This document shows, one piece after another, positions 35,817-42,749 of a stretch of 47,639 bases of DNA; within the stretch, counting starts at the first letter, position 1; each line of letters opens with the position of its first letter. The position numbers and the translations under genes are program-made. The stretch spans positions 1 through 47,639 of the forward strand of contig JABXKU010000011.1 of NCBI GenBank assembly GCA_013619105.1. The letters run 5' to 3'. Origin of the DNA: Desulfuromonadales bacterium. Lineage in GTDB: Bacteria; Desulfobacterota; Desulfuromonadia; Desulfuromonadales; Syntrophotaleaceae. The notes beneath the pieces are model-generated. The model saw only the letters and a list, made by a program, of their open reading frames with translations. It searched no databases and was not told the origin of the DNA.

Positions 35817-36859
35817 GCATCGGCGGCTGCTATAGCCTGCTGTTGATTCTGGCCGCCACCATCGGTCTCATTGAATACGGTGGACTCATCGCTCAACCCG
35901 GCTCACTGCTCCTCACCCTGACCTTTTGGGGATCCATCATTCAGGGTGCCGTCGCCGTCGCGGCGGTGACCGCCCTGGTGCGGGCCCAATGGATCGCTTC
36001 GCTGCGCCGCGAGCTGCTCGCCCTCTACCCCCTGCTATTACTGTTGGCGCTGCTCTTCGCCCTACTCTGGCCCCAGCTCGACCTTTTCCCCTGGAGCGAC
36101 CATCCCACTATCTGGCTCAACCGGCCTTTCTTTATGGGACGTAATCTGGTCAGCTTGCTATTAACGTTTCTGGCCGGGCGTCAACTGGCCCTGCACAGCA
36201 CCAGCGGCGCTCCCTTCAAGGACCGTTATGCCGTAATCTATCTGGCCACCTTTGTTCTTTCTCAAAGCCTATTAGGGTTCGACTGGCTCATGTCGGCGGC
36301 TTTCCCCTGGATCAGCACCATGTTCGGCCTCTACTTCTTCACCGAAGCCCTCTATGCGGGTATTGCCGTTTCTGGCCTGGCCATGCTGCTCTACTTCCGC
36401 CCCCGGATGCAGACCGCACCAAAGGATACGGTTCGTCACTTGCGCGATGTCGGCCTGCTATTGTTCGGTTTCAGCATCCTCTGGGCCGGACTATTCTTCG
36501 CCCAGTTCCTACTCATCTGGTATGCCAACCTGCCCGAAGAGGTTCACTTCGTTACCGAACGTCTGGCCAGTTTCCCCGAACGGGAGCTATGCTGGCTGTT
36601 TCTGCTCGGCCTGTTTCTGGTCCCCTTTGTCGCCTTGCTCGGCAGCCAGGCCAAAGGCGACTTACGCTTTGTTTCGGCCGTTTCGTTGTTGGTTCTAAGC
36701 GGGCTTTTTGCCGAGCGACTGTTCATTCTATTACCCGCCATCCCCTATCATGGTGGTGCTCTGTTGCTTTACAACGGCCTGATCTTTGTCATGCTATTAC
36801 TAGTCCTGCACAGCAGCGAACGTTTGCTGCCTTCAGCCTCTTTTCTGACAAAGGATTGA
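35798..36859 (+). CDS. actF: Alternative complex III subunit ActF
   Basis: 353 residues, about nine to ten transmembrane helices. FKDRYAVIYLATFVLSQSLLG and GFDWLMSAAFPWISTMFGLY resemble the ActF/NrfD-like family, and the pattern continues with a second GLLLFGFSILWAGLFFAQFL. It is a second NrfD-like membrane subunit that lacks the quinol site in described complexes. It overlaps actD by 19 nt; GAGGTG stands upstream of the ATG. Last gene of the cluster; actE is not present between actD and actF as it is in Rhodothermus. Confidence 0.9.
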   Translation: MHDTKLSIGGCYSLLLILAATIGLIEYGGLIAQPGSLLLTLTFWGSIIQGAVAVAAVTALVRAQWIASLRRELLALYPLLLLLALLFALLWPQLDLFPWSDHPTIWLNRPFFMGRNLVSLLLTFLAGRQLALHSTSGAPFKDRYAVIYLATFVLSQSLLGFDWLMSAAFPWISTMFGLYFFTEALYAGIAVSGLAMLLYFRPRMQTAPKDTVRHLRDVGLLLFGFSILWAGLFFAQFLLIWYANLPEEVHFVTERLASFPERELCWLFLLGLFLVPFVALLGSQAKGDLRFVSAVSLLVLSGLFAERLFILLPAIPYHGGALLLYNGLIFVMLLLVLHSSERLLPSASFLTKD

Positions 36860-36882
36860 TGCCATAGCCGCGCAATTATCCG

Positions 36883-36911
36883 TTGCAATTACGCAGCGAA
36901 TGAGTTATACC
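36883..36911 (+). promoter_or_regulatory. Promoter of tRNA-Arg
   Basis: TTGCAA (36883-36888) and TATACC (36906-36911) with 17 bp between, ending 11 bp before the tRNA. Confidence 0.55.
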
Positions 36912-36922
36912 ATCAGGTCCAA

Positions 36923-36999
<77 letters not shown>

Positions 37000-37010
37000 C
37001 AATACAAATC

Positions 37011-37042
37011 AAAGGGTTACGTCATTGACGTAACCCTTTTTT
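37011..37042. terminator. Terminator after tRNA-Arg
   Basis: AAAGGGTTACGTCA and TGACGTAACCCTTT form a long perfect stem followed by T residues, 12 bp after the tRNA end. Confidence 0.88.
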
Positions 37043-37053
37043 ATATTTACCCC

Positions 37054-37081
37054 TTGACAGAAAATCCTTTTTAAGTAGAAT
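37054..37081 (+). promoter_or_regulatory. Promoter of the RCKP-type gene
   Basis: TTGACA (37054-37059) and TAGAAT (37076-37081), 16-bp spacer, 48 bp before the start codon. Confidence 0.65.
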
Positions 37082-37128
37082 CATTACCGATCTGGTTTTA
37101 TTTAAACCTTCCATCAAAAGGAGATTCT

Positions 37129-37236
37129 ATGGCTATCTTTAAATGTGAAAAATGCGGGCATGAAAAAGAAGGACGCTGCAAACCTAAAAAATGCCTTTCC
37201 TGTGCCGAAGCCGGGACCTTTGTCAAACAAGCCTGA
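37129..37236 (+). CDS. RCKP-type rubredoxin-like protein, 35 aa
   Basis: Too short for most ORF callers. From the ATG after AAAGGAGATTCT it reads MAIFKCEKCGHEKEGRCKP and then KKCLSCAEAGTFVK. Two cysteine pairs (C6/C9 and C22/C25) in a rubredoxin-like arrangement, with the RCKPxKC signature used for this small family. It may bind iron or zinc, like the C-terminal domain of rubrerythrins. Own promoter and terminator, so it is a separate unit. Confidence 0.85.
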   Translation: MAIFKCEKCGHEKEGRCKPKKCLSCAEAGTFVKQA

Positions 37237-37260
37237 GCATTACACCTCCCCTTCCCCCTA

Positions 37261-37305
37261 AAACAAATAAGCGGGTCGCCCAAATGGCGACCCGCTTATT
37301 TGTTT
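37261..37305. terminator. Bidirectional terminator
   Basis: A 20-bp perfect stem (37261-37280 with 37286-37305, core GCGGGTCGCC) lies between the RCKP-type gene and the convergent CAP-protein gene. Confidence 0.9.
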
Positions 37306-37331
37306 CAAACTTGAAGATATTTGCCCGCTCT

Positions 37332-37946
37332 TTAATAAGGCACCTCGTCCACAACATTGCCAGGAGGCGCATAATTACAAACAAGGATAATCCGTCCCTG
37401 GCACTCGGCCTTACCACAACCGACCTGAGTCGTCCTTCGCCAGACCAACTGGGTGTAATGGCCAACTTGCTGTACATTGGCCAGCGTAACAGCGTCACCT
37501 TTGAAATAGCGTTTTTCACTCTCCCAGGCTTCTACCCCATCGCCGACGTCATAATAACCTGCGGTGCCCGTAAACAGATTTTCGCCATAGATTCCCTTCC
37601 ACTCGCCCTCTGTCGGACGGTGCTCCATTCGGCATCCGCTGCCGGCGAGCTGGCCTGCCCATTGCTGCGCATATTCGGCAAGATCAGACGACCAGCTGAC
37701 AGGCCCCACACCCACCGCCAACCGTACCCGATTGTGTTCTTGTAACAGCCTCTGTACTTCGTCGTCAGCTAGGGCAGAAGAATCAGCATTTGTGGTCTCG
37801 CCCCTTGCGGCAGAAACCTTTTGTGGTTGGCCTGATATGGGGGCCTCGTACACCTTTGCATTATTACCGCAAGAAACAATGCCCAGCAGAACCCCAAAAA
37901 AAATGAGTAAAAAGAAATACTTGGTGAGTATCAGTGATTGCGTCAT
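37332..37946 (-). CDS. CAP-domain (SCP/PR1-like) lipoprotein
   Basis: 204 residues. An N-terminal hydrophobic segment ends in the lipobox LGIVSC, so the mature protein begins with a lipidated cysteine at about residue 26. The CAP domain (about 65-200) has EHNRVR, GHYTQLVWRRTTQVGCG and ILVCNYAPPGN, the family signatures including the active-cavity histidine and glutamate. Secreted CAP proteins bind lipids or act on cell surfaces; the bacterial role is open. It precedes the Tad genes on the same strand but downstream of them. Confidence 0.9.
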   Translation of the reverse strand: MTQSLILTKYFFLLIFFGVLLGIVSCGNNAKVYEAPISGQPQKVSAARGETTNADSSALADDEVQRLLQEHNRVRLAVGVGPVSWSSDLAEYAQQWAGQLAGSGCRMEHRPTEGEWKGIYGENLFTGTAGYYDVGDGVEAWESEKRYFKGDAVTLANVQQVGHYTQLVWRRTTQVGCGKAECQGRIILVCNYAPPGNVVDEVPY

Positions 37947-38086
37947 GAGATCTTTATCTAAGGATGAAAAAACGGTTTGCTAACTGTTACTCCGACAATG
38001 AATTTTCCTCTATACAACAGATAAAATGACGCCGCAAACCAGACAGGTCGTGACGCCATTGCTTACACGAAAATCTGAAAATTGCC

Positions 38087-38275
38087 TCAAGAGCCCGGAG
38101 GGTTAGCCAACTCGTTGGTTACCGCATCAAAAGAATTTTCGACCTTATTTTCGATAAGCACAACCGCTCCGATTACCAACAAAGTGAAAAGCGCCAGCAG
38201 TACCGCATATTCCACGATAGTCGCCCCCGCCTCTCCACACCGAAATATATTTCTTTGTTTGGCCAAGTCTGCCAC
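38087..38275 (-). CDS. Flp/Fap-type pilin
   Basis: 62 residues. A short leader ends GEAG and is followed by ATIVEYAVLLALFTLLVIGAV: the type IVb prepilin cleavage site G/A with glutamate at +5 and a hydrophobic helix, as in Flp pilins. It would form the shaft of a Tad pilus. It lies last in the minus-strand tad group here, separated from tadG by a repeat element. The assembly ATPase, outer-membrane channel and prepilin peptidase are not in the window. Confidence 0.88.
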   Translation of the reverse strand: MADLAKQRNIFRCGEAGATIVEYAVLLALFTLLVIGAVVLIENKVENSFDAVTNELANPPGS

Positions 38276-38321
38276 CAGGGTCCTCTCTAAATGTTTGATT
38301 TCGGATTTGAACCTTAATGCC

Positions 38322-38468
38322 TTCGCAAAAATTTATAGGATGGCTAAGCAAAAATTGCGTCCTACAAGGCTTGGTGTTTTTTCAGGGGTTCCAGGCATAC
38401 ATCTAGTATGTCGAGGTCCTGAAAAAATGCCGTAACGCCGTAGGGCGGACTTTTTGCGACGCCATCAA
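38322..38468. repeat. Structured repeat, copy 2 of 2
   Basis: Same family and orientation as 33889-34040. Terminal stem TCGCAAAAA / TTTTTGCGA (copy 1 has TTGCAAAAA / TTTTTGCAA), main stem GGTGTTTTTTCAGG / CCTGAAAAAATGCC, tip hairpin CATAC-ATCTA-GTATG. Differences between the copies keep the stems paired. It sits between the tadG-like and flp genes. Confidence 0.75.
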
Positions 38469-38474
38469 CTTTGA

Positions 38475-39818
38475 TCAACGGGTAAGACGAAGAATAGCGC
38501 TGGCAACTTGATTGAAAGCCGCTTCTGCATCTTCAGGGTCCTCAAAAATAATACACAGTCCACGGGGCTGATCATCATCAGACACATCGGCTGCCGTTGT
38601 GTTAGCCAACCGCTGAAGAATATTGGAGCCCAGTTCTTCAGAGCCATAGCCGCAAAAGGTGATTTCTTGGGTAGAAAGCCTGGAGCTGCCATTGAACCCT
38701 AAAGAAAAAACAAAAATATCGTTTTCCCGGGCCGCATTGGCCACATTCTCTACCATATTTCGGGCGGCCATATTTACGTTACAGCGAGTATTATCGTAAG
38801 GCGCAGTACTTGGATCCAGAGTGCGGGCATTGTTATGGCTGGATAGTGACACACTACCGAGACCAAATTCCGGCAATGTGGCAATACCGTCCCCCCAATT
38901 ACCGGAGTAAGAATTGAGTTGCAGGTGATTGTAAAACGGTCTGGCGCGGTTATCGCCTGGCCCCGATGTCCCGGAAGCGAGGGTCCCGGTCACAGTCGAA
39001 CCAAAGCGAGTGTAATCGGCAGCAACAGTATTTGGTGCACCGTCGCTAAAAAACACGATCACTCGCAAACTGGAACGCAACCCGGCCGGCACGGCTTCCA
39101 TTTCCTGATAGGCCCTTTGCATGGCCCACTCGGAGGTCGTATAACCACTTGCAGACAAAGCGTTGATAGCGTTATGCATGTCTATTTGATCAAAGCCACG
39201 GGTCGAATCCTTGTTGATCGGCACATCCAGGACCGAACCTGACGCGAAAGAAACCAGGCCGAGGCGATCGCCACCGGGACCGGAGTTGAACAAATCAATA
39301 AAATTATTGGCCGCGTCTTTAACTTCACCAAAGGCACTCGAAGGATTACCCATAGAACCGGAGGAGTCGACAACCAGCACCATATCAAGATCTCGCCGAA
39401 TGGCCTCAGCCGAAGCATTAACCGTCATAACATCACGGCCCATAAGGCGCATAAAGCTGGTGGGAACTACCGCGGAACCGGACGCGTCTATTTCCCAATA
39501 ACCATCTTCGTGGTGAACAGCCGTTATAATGGGTGCACTGGGCGTCGCCCCTAACCAGCCATCAGGAAAGTTGGCCGCGAAAAACTTTTCTCCTGCAGCC
39601 TGCGCCGCAGCCGCCCGCTGGCTATCGGTATTTCCTTTGGCAACTGCCCGTGCGGCAGCAATGGCCGCAGAGTCCAGAGCGGCATTGAGTTTAGCCCGCA
39701 CACCAAAACCGATGCCGGAATCGATGGCCAGCCCCGTGATGGCCAGCAGGGCCACCGTGAACAGGGCAACCATGACCAGCACAGCACCTTTATCATTAAA
39801 CAAGCTATTTGTTTGCAT
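38475..39818 (-). CDS. TadG-like protein with von Willebrand A domain
   Basis: 447 residues. The N-terminus NDKGAVLVMVALFTVALLAI is the TadE/G-type membrane helix (putative Flp-pilus assembly domain), followed by a DSAAIAAARA segment. A vWA domain (about 145-440) has the metal site VVDSSGSMG (DxSxS). The C-terminal part contains cysteines in ITFCGYG and GLCIIFED. It is a surface or pilus-associated adhesion protein. GGAG lies 7 nt before the ATG. Third gene of the tad group. Confidence 0.88.
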   Translation of the reverse strand: MQTNSLFNDKGAVLVMVALFTVALLAITGLAIDSGIGFGVRAKLNAALDSAAIAAARAVAKGNTDSQRAAAAQAAGEKFFAANFPDGWLGATPSAPIITAVHHEDGYWEIDASGSAVVPTSFMRLMGRDVMTVNASAEAIRRDLDMVLVVDSSGSMGNPSSAFGEVKDAANNFIDLFNSGPGGDRLGLVSFASGSVLDVPINKDSTRGFDQIDMHNAINALSASGYTTSEWAMQRAYQEMEAVPAGLRSSLRVIVFFSDGAPNTVAADYTRFGSTVTGTLASGTSGPGDNRARPFYNHLQLNSYSGNWGDGIATLPEFGLGSVSLSSHNNARTLDPSTAPYDNTRCNVNMAARNMVENVANAARENDIFVFSLGFNGSSRLSTQEITFCGYGSEELGSNILQRLANTTAADVSDDDQPRGLCIIFEDPEDAEAAFNQVASAILRLTR

Positions 39819-39837
39819 AATGCGGCTCCGTTAAAGG

Positions 39838-40425
39838 TCAGAGCAAAGTACGAGAGTAGAACGTCAGATCTTTTTTCAAATAAAAGGTGAAGGCCGGCCG
39901 GTAGACATAGAAAACTTCCACCGCAACAATCTCTTCACCATCATTAAGTGTCATATCGAGAGTGGCCGTTCGCGTTGCACTTGGTAGGGCCGGGCCGATG
40001 TCGCACTGTTCACCGTCCCAATCACTGGAACCGGCACATAACCAAACTCCGCTGGAAGGGGGGTCGACCAACGCCGAATCGATCCAACGAAACTGTTCCA
40101 GGACCTGAGGCTTGCCCCCGGTCTGTTGAATTCTAGTCATATAGATAATGCCGTTATCCACCATATTCACCTGGCTGGCGGTGCCGGACAGGGCGCTCAT
40201 AATATCTCCGGGCGGCGTTCCCGTGCGGGAATAGAGGTTGGCTCCTTCGCGGCTCATACTGGTAATGGTATTGTTGGCCAGAATCCCCCGGGAAAACTCA
40301 AACAGGCCGAAGACCACCACCAATAGTAACGGTAATATTAAGGCCATTTCCACCGCCGCTGCCCCTTTTTGAAAGCGGGAATGGCGCAAGGAATAAAGAC
40401 TCCGTTGGGCTTTAAAAGTTTTCAT
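39838..40425 (-). CDS. TadE-like pseudopilin 2
   Basis: 195 residues from the ATG at 40425. KGAAAVEMALILPLLLVVVF is the TadE helix with the conserved glutamate at +5 of the prepilin-like site, followed by EFSRGILANNTITSMSREGA. A periplasmic domain of about 130 residues follows. Overlaps the upstream TadE gene by 14 nt. Minor pilin of the Tad system. Confidence 0.85.
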   Translation of the reverse strand: MKTFKAQRSLYSLRHSRFQKGAAAVEMALILPLLLVVVFGLFEFSRGILANNTITSMSREGANLYSRTGTPPGDIMSALSGTASQVNMVDNGIIYMTRIQQTGGKPQVLEQFRWIDSALVDPPSSGVWLCAGSSDWDGEQCDIGPALPSATRTATLDMTLNDGEEIVAVEVFYVYRPAFTFYLKKDLTFYSRTLL

Positions 40426-40894
40426 TACGCATCGTTGCACTCACTTGAAAGTTATAGGTTCCACCGTCAAAGAAAGGCCGGATCAACGGCGTCAATAGGG
40501 GCCAGGAACATTGCAGGTTGATAACCAGTGTCTCTCCGGGACCACCAAAACCGGCCAAAACATCCCCATCCGGGTCGGTGACAACCATGTCACTAACAAC
40601 CGAATCGTACAGCCCCAGCGAACTCAGTTTGATTTTCTCGGCAACCGCTTCGGGACGCAACCGGTCCGCCGGAGTGGGGTTGGGGTCCAGGTCAAAACGG
40701 CCGGTGACCGCGTACCTGGCACCCTCTCTTACGGCATGTTGCATGGTCATATTGACCCAAAACAACGCCCCTAGCTCTATGATCCCCATGAGAAGGATCA
40801 AGAGAAGGGGCACGATAAGGGCGAACTCAACAACAGTAGCCCCCTTCTCTGGGAAAGGGGTTCTTCTTAACAACAAATTCATCGATCTATTCAT
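40412..40894 (-). CDS. TadE-like pseudopilin 1
   Basis: 160 residues from the ATG at 40894, preceded by GGGGGAAAATC. KGATVVEFALIVPLLLILLM and then IIELGALFWVNMTMQHAVRE are typical of TadE. First gene of the group here, so its promoter should lie in 40895-41327. Confidence 0.87.
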   Translation of the reverse strand: MNRSMNLLLRRTPFPEKGATVVEFALIVPLLLILLMGIIELGALFWVNMTMQHAVREGARYAVTGRFDLDPNPTPADRLRPEAVAEKIKLSSLGLYDSVVSDMVVTDPDGDVLAGFGGPGETLVINLQCSWPLLTPLIRPFFDGGTYNFQVSATMRNENF

Positions 40895-41093
40895 GATTTT
40901 CCCCCTTGCAAAACAGGTCAGGAAAAACAACGAATATGCTGAGACGTATTAATAGGTTATCTTGCGTCTTCACGATGTCAAGAATGGCAGACAAGGTGGC
41001 GGTTGTTTTAAAGAGTGGGCAAGCATCTAAAATCCTACTGAAAAAATCCACAGCAGCTTTAAAAAGCCCGGCGCTGGACGTGTTCTCGTATTT

Positions 41094-41116
41094 GGCATTC
41101 ATTTAAAATGAGTGCC
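41094..41116. promoter_or_regulatory. Palindrome in the tad / small-protein divergent region
   Basis: GGCATTCATTT-A-AAATGAGTGCC is a 23-bp inverted repeat with one wobble pair, in the 433-bp gene-free stretch 40895-41327. It could be an operator for the divergent transcripts. Otherwise that stretch shows only a doubtful 71-codon minus-strand frame and no clear promoter. Confidence 0.35.
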
Positions 41117-41327
41117 ATTGAATACGTTACTAACAAGGTCAGAAAGAATCCCCATATGGTTCAAATGGGTCAATTGTGGACGCCGACCAACCCCGTAAGC
41201 AGGTCAATGCTGCATGCTGTTTGACCAATACCTTCCCTCCGTAAAAGAAAACAGTACAATCACACTATTTAATTTGATAGTATTCACAATAGTTTTCAAT
41301 TATCCAACCATTACAAGGAGGGTTCCT

Positions 41328-41525
41328 ATGGAAAAAACATTTGTTAAGCTCACCCTGACTGATGAGTTGAAGCAATTGCTGGTGAAATACGCTCAGGACA
41401 GCGAGCGCATCGACCCGGACGCTGAACTTGAACTGAAGCCGGAAGAGATCGTGATTGAAGTCCGCGACGCCCACTGTGGAGACTGTGCCGCAGGGCGTGA
41501 TTGTGGCACCCGAATGGATGCCTAG
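41328..41525 (+). CDS. 65-aa small protein with cysteine-rich C-terminus, next to ycaO-tfuA
   Basis: Starts at the ATG at 41328 after AAGGAGGGTTCCT, a strong ribosome-binding site. The first 45 residues are charged and helix- or sheet-prone (MEKTFVKLTLTDELKQLLVK, then an acidic DAELELKPEEIVIEV). The end, AHCGDCAAGRDCGTRMDA, has C50, C53 and C59 with two Cys-Gly steps. The leader-plus-core look and the position 66 bp before a YcaO gene suggest a substrate for the YcaO/TfuA pair, but it could equally be an unrelated metal-binding protein. A strong terminator follows. Not a family I recognise. Confidence 0.65.
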   Translation: MEKTFVKLTLTDELKQLLVKYAQDSERIDPDAELELKPEEIVIEVRDAHCGDCAAGRDCGTRMDA

Positions 41526-41527
41526 CT

Positions 41528-41564
41528 AAAAGCCCGCTCTTCTGATCGGAAGAGCGGGCTTTTT
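41528..41564. terminator. Terminator between the 65-aa gene and ycaO
   Basis: AAAAGCCCGCTCTT and AAGAGCGGGCTTTT form a 14-bp stem with a T-rich tail, 2 bp after the small-protein stop. Partial read-through into ycaO is possible. Confidence 0.88.
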
Positions 41565-41591
41565 ATTTCACCGAAAAGACGGTTCTGTGGC

Positions 41592-42749
41592 ATGAGCAAC
41601 GCAGCATTCTGGAAAGAACTTTGGCATGACAGGGACCCTATCGTCTACCGACAGGGAGGTTGTCGAACCTGCCCTGCTGAAGCCACCCTTGATCGCATCC
41701 ACCCCCTGTTGTCCCGAGCCGGAATTGTTCGAGTAACTGAACTGACCGGACTAGACCGGGTCGGTATCCCGGTAGCCATGGCTGTTCGCCCGGACGGGTG
41801 GATTGAATCCGCATCTTACGGCAAAGGGGCGACCCGGGTACAAGCCATCGTCGGTGCGGCCATGGAATGCCTGGAACGCTGGCACGCGGAACACGTCATG
41901 CTTAGCCCCATGCAATGCCCTTACGGACAGATTGAACAACGATTGGGTTATGACCTTTTCCAGTTAACCGTCGCCGATCCCTGTCTGATCACTGAGTCGA
42001 CACCAATCGACTGGCTTCCGGCCATCATCGCCCGCTCTGGGGAGCCCACCTATATCCCTGCAGAACTGGCACATCTGGATTTTCGAACAGACAGGCGCCT
42101 AGACCTTCCCAGGTTCCGACCCAACACGAACGGACTGGCCAGCGCAAACACCGTACAGGAAGCTTTCCTGCATGCACTTTGTGAACTGGTTGAACGTGAC
42201 GCTCTGGCAAGACACCACAACGGAAGCTCTCGCGAAAAGATCGTTCGACTTGAAAGCATTCCGCCTGGAGAGGTCCAACACCTGGTCGCCAGGTTTCAGG
42301 AACAGAATTTCGTGGTTAGGCTGTCCGAGCTACCTTCGCCAACGGGACTTCCAACGATGATGGCCCAAGTGTGGTGCCCTGAGGACCAAAGCCTTTTTAT
42401 GGGGTCTGGCAGCCACCTCGACCGTAATATTGCAGCGGTCAGAGCCTTAACTGAAGTCGCCCAGACACGGTTATGTCGAAAGGTTGGATTGGGTGAAAGC
42501 CTGAACCCTGAAGATGACCTACGTTGGCCCTATCCTCCCGAGACTTCTGATTTGGAGATGGTTAACTGGCAACAAACACCGCACGTGGAGTGTAACCTGT
42601 CATTGGCACAGTTGACGGCGCTGGTCCTTGATCGCATTGAACAGTATACCGGGCAAAGCGTTATTGCTACCGACCTGCGCCACTCCCAAATGAACCAATT
42701 GCCAGTTGTTTTTGCCTTTGCGCCTGGGATGCTCTATGTCGAAGCCTGA
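41592..42749 (+). CDS. YcaO-domain ATP-dependent cyclodehydratase/thioamidation protein
   Basis: 385 residues. ATP and Mg2+ site elements of YcaO are visible: GAAMECLERWHAEH (about residue 93), LHALCELVERDALARHH (about 195) and AVRALTEVAQTRL (about 285). YcaO proteins phosphorylate a peptide amide so that a cysteine, serine or external sulfide can attack it, giving azolines or thioamides. The adjoining TfuA protein points to the thioamide-forming subgroup. No E1-like or ocin-ThiF leader-binding domain is fused. The C-terminus ends FAFAPGMLYVEA, without the Pro-rich tail of azoline-forming members. The ATG at 41592 has only a weak ribosome-binding site. Overlaps tfuA by 14 nt. Confidence 0.88.
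   Translation: MSNAAFWKELWHDRDPIVYRQGGCRTCPAEATLDRIHPLLSRAGIVRVTELTGLDRVGIPVAMAVRPDGWIESASYGKGATRVQAIVGAAMECLERWHAEHVMLSPMQCPYGQIEQRLGYDLFQLTVADPCLITESTPIDWLPAIIARSGEPTYIPAELAHLDFRTDRRLDLPRFRPNTNGLASANTVQEAFLHALCELVERDALARHHNGSSREKIVRLESIPPGEVQHLVARFQEQNFVVRLSELPSPTGLPTMMAQVWCPEDQSLFMGSGSHLDRNIAAVRALTEVAQTRLCRKVGLGESLNPEDDLRWPYPPETSDLEMVNWQQTPHVECNLSLAQLTALVLDRIEQYTGQSVIATDLRHSQMNQLPVVFAFAPGMLYVEA

Noticed and set aside
40887-41102. 71-codon minus-strand frame before tadE
   Set aside because: No ribosome-binding site and no recognisable motif; it overlaps the tadE start, so more likely leader sequence.
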